Shown piece by piece: positions 34,795 through 44,864 of a DNA stretch of 64,000 nt (its first letter is position 1; the number at the start of each line of letters is the position of its first letter). The stretch spans positions 1,930,001-1,994,000 of the forward strand of contig CANUEZ040000151.1 in assembly GCA_948099385.1 (NCBI GenBank), in the 5' to 3' direction. This stretch comes from Fasciola hepatica. Taxonomy: Eukaryota > Platyhelminthes > Trematoda > Plagiorchiida > Fasciolidae. The notes under the pieces were generated by a model. That model was given only the letters and a program-made list of their open reading frames with translations, ran no database searches and was not told the origin of the DNA. Made by a program: the position numbers and the translations under genes.

Positions 34795-34798
<4 letters not shown>
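30956..34798 (-). mobile_element. LINE A, full-length RTE-like LINE inserted in a TA microsatellite
   Basis: About 3.84 kb. The 5' end at 34798 (CACGACGAGACTGCACCTTGACGTGG...) equals the LINE C start. The 3' end carries a (GAT)n/(ATC)n tail at 30956-30968. (AT)n flanks it on both sides, so any target-site duplication merges with the microsatellite. The coding region is almost intact (see the ORF entry). This is the reference copy for the truncated copies at 7.9, 15.0, 23-25 and 39-40.8 kb. Confidence 0.85.
31153..34484 (-). pseudogene. LINE A ORF2: endonuclease-reverse transcriptase with one frameshift
   Basis: The first frame (34484-32553, 643 codons) holds an APE-type endonuclease: LNLGSFNVRTLMQAGQQA near 34140, VCCLSETRIQDS, SAYAPTDCSSD, VVLAGDFNARVG, IDHIAVSYRWRSS and SDHALVLM; then a basic linker and the RT fingers (AAGPDELPPVLFKLGGEA). 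The second frame (32598-31153) holds RT: NHRGISLIPIVTKVL, QAGFRPGRGCIDQIFTLRR, FLDLKGAFDSVDR, GVRQGCPLSPFLFNF, LDYADDVVCLFES (about 31980-32010) and a C-terminal RLRWLGHVLRM block. The two are joined across a net 2-nt indel near 32565-32580 compared with the 40-kb copy. Otherwise the frame is open, so inactivation is recent. The EN style resembles RTE-clade elements. Confidence 0.85.

Positions 34799-34834
<36 letters not shown>
34799..34834. repeat. (AT)n tract flanking the LINE A 5' end
   Basis: Eighteen AT units immediately upstream of the LINE A start on the minus strand. It pairs with the (TA)n tract at 30939-30955. Confidence 0.95.
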
Positions 34835-34836
<2 letters not shown>

Positions 34837-35339
34837 TACACTCGCCTGACTTCAGACTATGTGCCAAACAAAACATGGTACAATCGGGAAGGGAAAGGCA
34901 TATGGTCCGCGTCCATGGTTTGTTTGTGGGCCCAATACTGCAAGGTTGCCCAAGCCAAAGCAGGTGGTTTTCTTAGCGGTCCACAACCGGGGCCTTTAGC
35001 TATCCAAGGCCTAACCCGCAAGGCAGAGGGACGAAACGTGGGGTCCGTAACTCACTGGGAGCCGGTGACTGATTGCTCAGTTCATACGCCCTTCGGATGA
35101 GGCCAAACATCTTGAGTGCCCAGTGTACCTCTCTGCCACAGATGCCGCTGAGCATACTGTTGTACGCCTCACACGCCACCCATGGTTGGTTTGGAGTCAG
35201 GGTTTAGCCATCTCCTCTAGACTGACTATCAGTCAGCCAACCCGGTAGAGAGCGCCGGGCATTCGCTTTCATCCTCTCGTTTTAGCGGAAACACCTTTGC
35301 CACGAGAAGGCCGTGAGTAGAACTTCCTCAGCAGAGGCT

Positions 35340-37600
35340 GTGTTAGACGCACGGTCACTTGGGAGCATCTCGAGGGGCGTTCAGGACGAGTAGCCATCTG
35401 GGAGCTTGTGACACCCACCCCCGATCATACTGAGGCATTGGGAGGCCGCCTGTAGTGCCTCGTGATCCGCTGCAGTTTTGATCACACGCCAGATTTTGAA
35501 ATCGTCGGCATAGACCAGACAAGGGGAAGCCAGTTGTTGTGGCAAGTCGTTGATGAACGGCACAAGCAGCAATGGGCCTAAAGAACGAGCCTTGTGGTAC
35601 TCCGCTGGAAGTTCCATGCCACCCGGAGTATGATGAAACAGCTTTCACACAGAAGGACCTTCCATTCGGGAAGTCTTTGATCTACTTGAGTAACTGTTCT
35701 GCCACTCCTAACGATCTCAAGTTAGTGAGCAAGCGGCTGTGCGGCAATTTTTCGAACGTTTTGCAGTAGCCAACTTAGATAACGGCCGCATAGTGGCCCT
35801 CCGCTCTAGTCTGTGCCTAATTTTCACGCACTAGTAGGTGGAACAAACAAGATCGGCCCTTTCGGAAACCATGCTGCTGGTGGTTGAGAAGCTCATGGCT
35901 ACCTAGGTATTCATGCGGCTGTGTCGAGACTAAGCGCTTCATAATCTTTCCAACCACACACGAAAGGCTAACTGGACGATAATTCGCAGCTTCCTCCTTT
36001 TTGCCGCCCTCGAACATCAGGGTGACAATGGCTTTTTTCCATTTGGATGGTAGTTTGCCTTGTTCCATCGAGTTGTGCAACAGTCTCGTAAGTTGGGCGC
36101 GATAGTTTCAGCTAGTTTCTAGAGGACTAATGGATGGAACCCATCCGGATCAGGCGATGTATGTGGCCGGAGCTCTAGCAGAGCATCGACATCTTCCACT
36201 GCGAACGATCGCCATATCATTGTAATTGCACTCTGAGGAAAAGATGACCTCTCCGTGGCATAAATATCAGCACAGTGTCGCGCTAATATTGCCGCTTGAT
36301 CGCAATCGGAGTCCGCAACGACTCCACCATGTAGCAGTGTTGGGATGCCTGGACAAGTCTTAGTCCTCCTTCTCAGGTATGCAAACAGTCTTTTCGGTGC
36401 TGAGACGGAATCGGTCGCAAGTCGCTCTTCGTATTCCAGTGTTTTCGTGGTCTTCAGCGTCCAACACCAAGTTCGGGTATGTTTGTAACTGTCGTATCCC
36501 GTGTCGAAGGATAGAAAACGCTATCAAGCTCGGTTTTCCTGTCACAATTAACCACGTAGTTCCTTGTCAAACCACGGCGGCCCTTTAGCATGACTTCGTC
36601 GCCTGTATGGAGCTGCAAACAAACTCACCAATGCAGTTATTTCTAACTTAAAGGAACTCCAGGCTTCGTCCAATTCGTCACCAATGATCGAATCCTATGA
36701 AAGGGCAGCAGCAGCTTCTTTCATTTCAACAAAGGGTATGCGCCACACATTCAGTTTGCACTGCGGTTTCTGATGGACGAACGCACCGCGTCTCCAATGG
36801 ATGACTAGCATCGCGTGGTCACTCGAACCCAACGGCGGCAGAAGATCGATTCCATTCGTCAGAAGTCCACGGGGCGGACATTAGATCAAGGATGGATACC
36901 TGGCCCGCCTGATTCCTGGTCGGTTCTTGCGCATAATGGTGCAAGGCGAGGTCACATACTGTTTCATGTAGACAACGGGATAACCTGTCCGCGGATACTC
37001 TGCAGCTGTTCGATACCCAGTCAATGTGAGGAGCGTTTGGGTCGCCAAGAACCAGACAATGGCCGTACGTCCCCCATCGATGCATGGAATTCAAAATACC
37101 TTGCACGTTGGCCGCCGGAGTACGACATATTATCCCAAGCACCACGTGGCCACTGTCGGGGGGTTACACTCTCCATCACAACGCCTTCCCTTACCCATAT
37201 TGGTCCATATAGGTATCAAGTAGATGTATTGGTTCCCATTTTTCACGCACACAGCAACACCCCCTCTACCTCTGGCACAAATTCGATCTACATGAAGCAG
37301 CACATACCCGGGTAGTGAGATTTCTGAGTCTAGAATATCATGTTAGCCATGTTTCGGTGAGTGCAATGGTGGAAAGAGTTTTAGCCAACGCAAAGGCTTC
37401 CAGTTCGTCCCATTCGTTCATTAATCCACGTACGTCGGTTAGCAGCAGCTTGGCGGATGCCGCCCGGTCGTCTCCCGCCCGAAAATATTCTACTGCTGTG
37501 CGTTGAAAGTGCTCGTCGGCAGCAGTGGTGGCCAGCGTATCTGTTATCTCCTCCGGACCACACGAAAATCCCGGAAACAAAGGTCCGTTTCATCGTTTTC
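35340..37600 (-). pseudogene. LINE H: decayed CR1/Jockey-like LINE
   Basis: On the minus strand the EN begins near 37450 (GLMNEWDELEAFALAKTLST then ALTETWLT) and continues out of frame through DSEISLPGYVLLHVDRICAR, GRGGVAVCVKNGNQYIY, then GDPNAPHIDWV near 37050. RT pieces are at 36080-35817 (KWKKAIVTLMFEGGKKEEAA, NYRPVSLSC, QHGFRKGRSC) and 35617-35381 (GPLLLVPFINDLP, LVYADDFKIW). The catalytic YADD survives but the frame is broken many times. It is clearly a different, older family from LINEs A-C. Confidence 0.8.
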
Positions 37601-37903
37601 CCTTCTTTCCTTAATCTAAGCACAAGCTTGGCTAATCTTGTGACGATTCTCAGGATAAAGCTTTCGGTGGAGACAAACGGGCTCTTCCCCTAGATGAAGG
37701 GCTGCCTTAGAACCTCTCCCGCTTGCTTTTGAGAAATGAGAACAACTTTCAGATTCCGCAGTCTTCCGAACTCGTGAAGCTTCTTGGGTCTGAATGCCGC
37801 TCTGACTCAGACTGTTGTTGCCAATATTGCTTCATCTTCCGTAAATAGTATTTAGGATGAACCATCAACGCTGGGCCTTATGGTAAAAAGGTATCCAAAT
37901 GAT

Positions 37904-40246
37904 TTTGCGAACATGAAAATGCAAGCTCTACTAAGCAAAGTGGCCATACAGTTATTTGCGCCGAGCACAGCCTTGTGGGTATACCGTTTCCGGTAAAAAT
38001 GAGGAGAACGTTTTCCAAATGGTGAGAGCTCTACTGCTAAGCTAGGAAGTGGAATCGGGAGAACGCACGGTCCAAGAGCAGTGGCAGAAAGTAAAGGGTA
38101 ACATCCTGCAGGGCGGAAGTACCACCGTGATGGCGCAGTCGGGCACGAAAAGTAGACCGCAGAAAGCAAGCGGCGTGGAAAAGGTACAGGGCGAGGGAAG
38201 GGCACCGCAGTCTTCTTCAGTATTTGGATGTTAGAAAACCAGCCACCCACGATCAAAACGAATGTAAGAGGGACTATGAAGAGACAACGACCAGCAACCT
38301 GAAAACGAACCCTAACGCATACTACTTTTTACTTTTACACGACTATCTCCTGCGAGAGGATAAGTCGGCTCCATGGATATCGCGAAGGTTTCGTGAATAA
38401 TCATAGAGAGTCGCGGGAGTAGGGTACGAAGCGGTGTCCCCAGCACCGTTCGGCCTTTTTGTTCGAGGTTGCACCTCTAGCCCTTGCACACCCAAGTGCA
38501 GACTGCAAGGCAGCAGGGTGTTCCCAGAGGAGCCGGTGACCTGATGTACGGTTCGTTCGCCTCCTCTGGAATGCCGGATCAGGCAGTTGAATAGGTCTTC
38601 TTTGTGGCCGTTGGATCAGTAGATCTCGTCCGCCCATTCAGAAGGATCTGTCATCACATGCCGAACACCGTCTCGCCGAAGTTTTTTAGACCTCGGTAAC
38701 CCTCAACCTGGTTTAGCCCGCCTGTCGAGCGGTTTGCCGGGGTGTGGCCGCTGATGCATGCTTCAGCTTCGCGCAGCCACAGGTGAGAGTTGGGTGAATG
38801 ATGGAGACCAAAGAGATGGAGGATGCCCCAAGGGACACGACAGCCAACCAACTCAGAAGTGCTACTCCTCTCAGACACCCCATACACCCCTACTACGATG
38901 ATGATGATCATCATCATGATCATGACAGCAGAGCAAGCCCCACGGATTACTGCCTTTCTCACCATCTTGCACGTTGAATTAGAAAGTATTATTATATAAG
39001 ATGGATAGGAAGTGGACCTACACGGGTGGGAAAATGAAAGAACGCCGCAGTAGCCAACACACAAAATACACAACCTAACTGTACAAACACACGTTGATCA
39101 ATCATTATGATTTGACAGAAAGTAACAACACAATCGCCACTGTTCACGGTTCGCTGCCATTTCATTCAGCGTCTCCAGCCAACTGGTTGACGGGTCTTTT
39201 GGACCCCAACCACGAAGACGTGAAACACCTACTTTTCCCAAGTTCGCTTTAAATTTTCTCATTCCTCGTTCCCAAGTCAGCTGTTGACCTCCACGTGGTT
39301 CTTCTCACTCCTGGGGAGGAACGGAAAATAGGACACAGCACAGTAGGCGTGTGTTTGTCATACGTAACACGTGCCCTAACCAACAAAGTCTACTAATCTG
39401 GATACGCTGTGACAGAATGTTCATCAAATTAATACCCAATACTTGCTTTCCGGCCTCAGCATTGCTCACTCGGCTATTTCACTCATTCTTAGCGATACTA
39501 CGAAACATCGGTGGTCGAAAACCTCCAGAAGACGAATATCCTCCACACGCAGACCTCAAGTCTCGCAACCATACAACAAAACTAAACGCACCACTGCACA
39601 ATACACACGACTTTTCAACTTCAGTGAAATATCAGGTCGCCACCACAAGTGCTTCAGTCCAGCGTACGCCGCTCGAGCCTTGGATATCCGCGTGCTCACC
39701 TCTACTACTGTGCTCCCATTCGTCGCCACGCCGCTTTTGAGGTAATTAAAGCGGTCAACAACTGTTAGCTCCTCCCTGTCGAGCATCAAGCTCGAAATCG
39801 TTGACGTCCAGTCTTGTAACATCACCTTACACTTTGAAGGTGCAAAGCGCATGCCGAACGGAGCTACAGCTCTCCCAAGTCTATCTAGTGCACGTTGAGC
39901 ATGTTCTGTGGATTCGAACAAGCAGACAACGTCGTCTGCGTAATCTAGGTCAAGCAGCTTTTCACTATTTCCTAGTTCGACGCCTACATCCTGAAGATTT
40001 TGCAACGCACTCTCCATTATTTCATCCATGACGAAGTTGAACAGGAATGGAGACATAGGACATCCTTGTCGAACACCACTGGTCGTTTCGAACTGACCGG
40101 ATAGTTCACCGTAAGCTCTTACGCGGCCAGAAGTATGAGAGTAAAATGATCTCAGTAGGTTCACGAACTTCTGTGGCATACGTTTTCGCTGAAGAGCACT
40201 GAAAAGCGCTGTTCGATCAGCTGAATCGAAGGCGCTTTTCAAGTCT
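37904..40246. repeat. Duplicated block, copy 2 (carries a 565-bp insertion)
   Basis: Nearly identical to 22542-24313 apart from the insertion 38326-38890. Over about 230 RT residues the two copies differ at a single internal residue (CPLSP versus CPMSP), apart from the extreme end at the block boundary. Identity drops abruptly at about 24313/40246, inside the LINE A RT, even though both copies continue as LINE A. Left of 37904 the sequences are unrelated. Confidence 0.85.
38326..38890 (-). mobile_element. 565-bp internally deleted LINE B derivative (non-autonomous)
   Basis: Read on the minus strand it starts GGGGTGTATGGGGTGTCTG (the LINE B 5' end), follows the LINE B 5' UTR for about 480 nt to TACCCTACTCCC, has a junction of about 33 nt, then continues with GATATCCATGGAGCCGAC to the LINE B 3' terminus TAAAAGTAAAAA. 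All of ORF2 is missing. TACTAC flanks it on both sides (38320-38325 and 38891-38896), and the homologous site at 22958-22963 has one TACTAC and no insertion. It therefore moved as a unit, presumably using LINE B machinery. Confidence 0.9.
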
Positions 40247-40775
40247 AAGAAAACCATTGTTGTCGGTCGACGGTGCATGTGACGCGTTTCAAGTAGTCGG
40301 TGAAGAGTAAAAATCTGATCGATGCAACCTCGGCCTGGGCGGAATCCAGCCTGCTGTTCGCGGATATTCCTCTTGCGAGTGGGCGTAAGACGGTGCAGCC
40401 AAATCGAGGCTAATAGTTTGGTTATTATCGGAATTAGGCCAATCCCACGATGATTACTACAGTCATCGCTTATTCCCTTCTTGAAGGTGGGAACAATCAA
40501 TGACTCGCTGCATATTAAGGGAATACGCTCCGCGTTCCAAGTGTCACGCAGTAAGGTTGTAGGTGATTTCGTCAAGGCATTTCCACCCAGTTTGGAAAGA
40601 ACTGGGGGAAGTTCGTCGGGACCGGCCGTGTCCCACGCTTTAGTAATCGAACACGACTCCACTTTCACTTTCAATAGGGGCTCAAGTGATACCACCCGAA
40701 GAGTCGCACTTGTTGATACAGGAGTAACTGCATTAATGTCCGGCCACTCAAGCTGCTCTTTGAAGTATTTGGCAT
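38897..40775 (-). pseudogene. LINE A, 5'-truncated copy
   Basis: The 5' truncation falls near 40775, in the region equivalent to the sequence upstream of the RT fingers. The frame 40695-39556 (379 codons) carries TAGPDELPPVLSKLGGNA, NHRGIGLIPIITKLLAS, QAGFRPGRGCIDQIFTLHR, VFLDLKSAFDSADRTAL, GVRQGCPMSPFLFNF and LDYADDVVCLFES. A TGA replaces the Trp after YGCET, as in the 23-kb copy. The 3' UTR ends in a (GAT)n-type tail at about 38897-38915. Confidence 0.85.
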
Positions 40776-40829
40776 ATTATGTATACGTGCGGTCGAAGTG
40801 CGGCCTGCGGAGTGAAGTAGGGGGAGTCA

Positions 40830-42500
40830 CGCATGAACACGGATGAAAAAGTGGATTACCTGTGCAGGCTTCTCCAAAATATACACAGGGTTGACCAAGG
40901 GTTAACATGCCCAGAGGTTTGCTCTCTGGCAACGGCTGCGATGGAAGACTACCCGATAGGGGAAGGTAAGATCATATGCAATATCAAGCAGATAGTAAAG
41001 ACCAAGGCAGCGGGTCCGGATGGCATCCACCCGGCGATCCTGAAACCGCTGGATCCAGCAGTGGTAGGACCACCGACGAAACTAATTACCATCTCACTTG
41101 AAACCGGGGTCCTGCTTGAGGAGTGGTTCACTTCGATAATCACCCTCATATACAAAGGGGGTGGTAGAAGTAGTTGTGAAAATTACCGTGCAGTGAACCT
41201 AACCTTTACTGTGCTGAACGTCACGGAGGGGGTCATTCAGAACAGGATAGTATTGCACCCAAAGCAACACAGCCCTGTCCAGGAATCCCAGCAAGGATTC
41301 GTGCAGAAACGCTCATGTCTGTCCAATCTCTTGTGCTGCTTGGAGGAAGCGACCAGGAAAACAGATGATGGGGAGAGAGTTGAAGTCTTTTACCTGGACT
41401 TCCAGAAGGCTTTCGACTTAGTGAACCACCGTCTGCCTATGGAGAAACTACAAGGGTTTAGACTGTCGGACCAGCTAACGACATGGATTAGGGGGTGTCT
41501 GTTAGGCAAAACCTTCCAAGTGAGAATAGGAGAAAGCTTCTCTCCGGATGGACACATGCAGAGTGGAGCACCCCAAGGGTCGGTCCTTGGACCCCTGCTA
41601 TTCCTCTTATATGTAAATGACTTAGAACATAGTCTGGGAAACTCGTATTCCAAATTTGCCGACGATGTGAAAACAGTAGTAATCAACCATGAATCAGTCC
41701 AGAGGGACCTGGGCAGAGTCCAAGAATGAGCTGCAAAGAGGAACACGCCACTGAACATGCACACGTGTGTGCATTTCGTTGATGAGGGGTTATCTCTCAG
41801 ACTGAGTACTGGAAACGGAGGGCGTGACAGTAACAGTACCGGTAAAAGATGTAATACAGGACTTGGGGGTCATGGTTAGGGCTGACTTCCAACCCAAAAC
41901 CCAGTGTGGAAGAACGGCAAAAACCGCTTCCAGGGCGCTGTACCAGCTCCGTCGAACAATCAGGTCTAGGAGACCATCGGTGCTTGTTTCACTATGTAAG
42001 ACTCTCGTACGGCCTCACTTGGAGAACTGTGTGCAGGCATGGAGTCCATATCTGGTTCGGGACAGACAAGCACTAGAAAAAACTCAGAGGCGATTTACCA
42101 GATTCTTTCCCGTGCTGCGAGGAAAAACTTATAAGGAACGGTTGAAGTACCTCAATTTATTCTCCATGGAAAGGAGGAAACGAGGGGACCTCATAGCAGT
42201 GCACAATATCTTCACAGACATGATCGACTTGGAGACTCGCATGTATGCCCTCCTGCCGCCGGTAGAAAACCACAACTTGTGAGGTCATGCCTTCAGGCTG
42301 AAGAAGAACAGGCCACGGACAAGACTTCGGGCCCAGTTCTTCACGCAACGGGTGGATAACGAATGGAATAAACTGCCAGAGGAAAGGATCGAGGCAACCA
42401 CAGTGGCTGACCTTAAGCATCGACTGAACAGGGCGTGGACTCGTGTTCCACAATGGGCTACAGTGACCGACAACATAGCACTGCGTGGATTGGTGATAGT
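40830..42500 (+). pseudogene. CR1-like LINE, 5'-truncated, RT and C-terminus
   Basis: The frame 40833-41729 contains AAGPDGIHPAILKPLDPAVV, NYRAVNLTF, QQGFVQKRSCLSNLLCCLEE, VFYLDFQKAFDLVNHRL, GAPQGSVLGPLLFLLYVNDL and SKFADDVKTVV, then TGA at 41727-41729. A frame change leads to 41824-42282 (VIQDLGVMVRADF, LVRPHLENCVQAWSPYL, LEKTQRRFTRFFP, NLFSMERRKRGDLIAVHNIF), then a TGA and the conserved WNKLPEE near 42365. The endonuclease is absent. The catalytic FADD is intact, but the ORF has at least two stops and a frameshift. Confidence 0.85.
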
Positions 42501-43117
42501 TTGTTAGACCTTGTGTTTACCAGGTTTCCATCCTGTCCACCTTTTAGGCTTGTCTTTATGTTGCCGTCTGCTTTCCCTCTACTTGTCCATTCGTTCTTTT
42601 CCATATACAGCCAGTTTTCTATACGTACGTGGTTTTTCCTTTCACTCTCCGTTTTCATGCACTAACCCTTTATCATTATTTCTGGCTTTATCTTTTTCGC
42701 CTCATCATCTGATTTACCATCTCCGCTTCCTTTCTCCTAAACCTATCTGACGGGTCTGTCCACATGGTGGTCCATTGTCATCGACTGTGAACCGTACGTG
42801 AGTGGATACAGGAACTGAAGCTTGAGGAACTTGTTGCTTCTATTGTCGCAGCACCGGGGGATCCGTGGAGCCCACCTGTGCAAGAAACTGAACGTATTGG
42901 CTATCTGCCGTGCAGTCCTGGAATCAACCTGAAACTGAAACTGAACTTGAGTCTGAGTTGCATCAGATCCTGATCCAATATGCTCTGGAGGGACGCTGCA
43001 GTGCCAGGAAGGATTGTTCACGGGGTGGCGGAACCCTTTTCGGGATTGATTTAACCTCCTGCCACCTGTTTGTGTCATCCTGAGCGTCAAGCGGAAGGTC
43101 CGCTGGCCTTCGTTTTC

Positions 43118-43220
43118 TTTCAATTCAATTTAAATTGCACAGGACTTTGTGTGGCTGAAGCCAATCGTGTGTCCAGATAGTTGTGTTGTCGGCGCATTTC
43201 CGTAGCTCCCAACACTGCAT
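43118..43220 (-). repeat. (AACTG)n-tailed repeat, copy 1
   Basis: It contains GCACAGGACTTTGTGTGGCT then CAATCGTGTGTCCAGATAG and CGTAGCTCCCAACACTGC, preceded on the plus strand by a decayed CAATTCAATT tract. On the minus strand this reads as a conserved 3' end followed by an AACTG-type tail. Confidence 0.7.
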
Positions 43221-43909
43221 GTTCGAGACGACAGAAGGCGCTCGCCTATCCAGATATAGACACTGAAAGGGCTTTTTGAGCGCCTGCTACGTCAAGATTT
43301 CGCTTGGCATTTTTAGCCAAAACAATTTTGCACAGGAAATCTAGCCTGAACGGCGCACGCTGCCCGCAGGTCATGCGCGCCGCCGCGACAGCCGGTGATT
43401 GACACAAGATATTGCCTGCCGTCGAGGGTAGAGTGCTGTCTTTCGTGATCTTCTTTCTTTAGTTTATTCAGCGAGTAGCTACAGAAGTTATGGTAGGGAC
43501 CGAGGAACAGGACGGCGAAGGGTTTACATACGTGCTGGGGAGCACTCGGGGTTGGCGGCGAGTCTGGTGAGGGCTGAAGATCGATCACAGCCCAGTAGGG
43601 ACACGCGATTTCCGTAATCTGGCAGACTGACTCAACCACCCATAGTTATCTTCAGGAATTTCGGTAAGATGAACGTGGATACATCCATTAGGTCCGTAAA
43701 AAACAGGGCCTTCGCCTGAAACGGCACAACTTTCTTGCAGACTGAACAGTCACAAACATAGCCACGGTCCATTTAAATCTTCGCGTTGCATTATCCCAAA
43801 AAGAGAGAGAAAAAAAGAGGGAAAGAGAGACAAAAAATCTACAACTAAATTGCATTCGGGAATCACAACGACGGACGCCACCGGTGTAGCGCAGTCAGTT
43901 CAGTTCAGT

Positions 43910-44046
43910 TGTCTTGAGTCTTGAAGTTTCAGTTCAGTTCAGTTCAGTTCAGTTCAGTTTGCACAGGACTTGGTGTGGCTAGAGCCAATCGTGTGTCCAG
44001 ATAGTTGTGTTGTCGGCGCGTTTCCGTAGCTCCCAACACTGCGTGA
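43910..44046 (-). repeat. (AACTG)n-tailed repeat, copy 2
   Basis: A long CAGTT pentanucleotide run (about 43909-43960) is joined to GCACAGGACTTGGTGTGGCT and the same conserved block as copy 1. Few differences separate the two copies. The arrangement is that of a LINE or SINE 3' terminus with a pentameric tail. Confidence 0.8.
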
Positions 44047-44142
44047 TTTTCTTTTTCTGAAAGGCAGAAATTTTGTGCAGTATCAGCCCTGGCAGAGTAA
44101 GGTGGAAACAATAAGTAAATTGCATCTGACCCTAAAAGCTGC

Positions 44143-44573
44143 TTAGCCTAACTCGGGGTATACCGCCACCCAACATAGGTCTAGTGCTTTCTTAAAGGCC
44201 TTCACTGTTGTGGTATTTATGACCTCTTCCGGGAGCTTATTCCAATAGGGTACCACTCTATTTGAGAAGTACTTCGCCCTAATTTGGAGCCTCGAATGTT
44301 TCCTTTGTAATCTAAGGCTATGCCCCCTTGTGCCGCTCTCGGGGATCAGCGAAAAAAGGTCTTCTCGACTTACTCCTGACAGTCCTTTCATTACCTTGAA
44401 GGTTTCTATCAAATCCCCGCGAATGCGCCGTCTTTCCATCGAGAATAGGTCTAGGGCACGGAGACGCTCTGTGTAGTTAAACCCCCTTTGCCCAGCCACC
44501 ATTCTAGTGGCTAGCCCTTGCACTTTCTCCAGACAGTCGATATCTTTCTGGTAGTACGGTGCCCACTTTCTGG
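44143..44573 (-). pseudogene. CR1-like LINE C-terminal fragment
   Basis: The frame 44523-44143 encodes LATRMVAGQRGFNYTERLRA, LFSMERRRIRGDLIETFKVM, SGTRGHSLRLQRKHSRLQIR and YFSNRVVPYWNKLPEEVINT: the conserved RT C-terminus of CR1 elements. It is the same family as the large CR1 copy at 44865-48440 but diverged. RT catalytic motifs and EN are missing. It is open over 126 codons. Confidence 0.8.
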
Positions 44574-44670
44574 TAGTTCAGTTCAGTTCAGTCTGCACAG
44601 GACAGGTAATGGCCTCGGCCAATCGAGCGTCCAGAATTCCTTCGATGGTATGCACACCAGTTATGCACCC
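44572..44670 (-). repeat. (AACTG)n-tailed repeat, copy 3 (short)
   Basis: CAGTTCAGTTCAGTCTGCACAGGACAG joins the 5' side of the CR1 fragment to a diverged version of the GCACAGGAC...CCAATCG block. It has only three to four pentamers. Confidence 0.65.
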
Positions 44671-44864
44671 ACCACTGCCGAGTGTATTTCGTCGAATCCC
44701 CGCTAAAAATGAGAGCGAAACGGAAAACCTCATCGCACATCAACTGCCAGAGACATTATGCATCGTGAGCGTTCATTGAGACAGTATGCAATGAGAGAAA
44801 AAGTCTGCTAAGACATACTCCAGAAGGACCACAGTGCTACCCGTCATCCATCTAGTTGATATTC

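Larger units (their letters stand above)
42501..44142. other. Intergenic, containing (AACTG)n-tailed repeats and a purine tract
   Basis: No coding sequence is recognised. It holds two of the three (AACTG)n-associated repeats (43118-43220 and 43910-44046) and a purine-rich AG tract at about 43797-43840. The remainder has only overlapping short frames. Confidence 0.55.

Noticed and set aside
34783..35100. ORF containing an Ile-Tyr repeat
   Set aside because: It is generated by translating the (AT)n microsatellite; the same applies to the frames at 48973-49347.
42743..43123. Minus-strand 126-codon ORF as a gene
   Set aside because: It runs into the (AACTG)n-associated repeat and has no recognised domain; probably chance.
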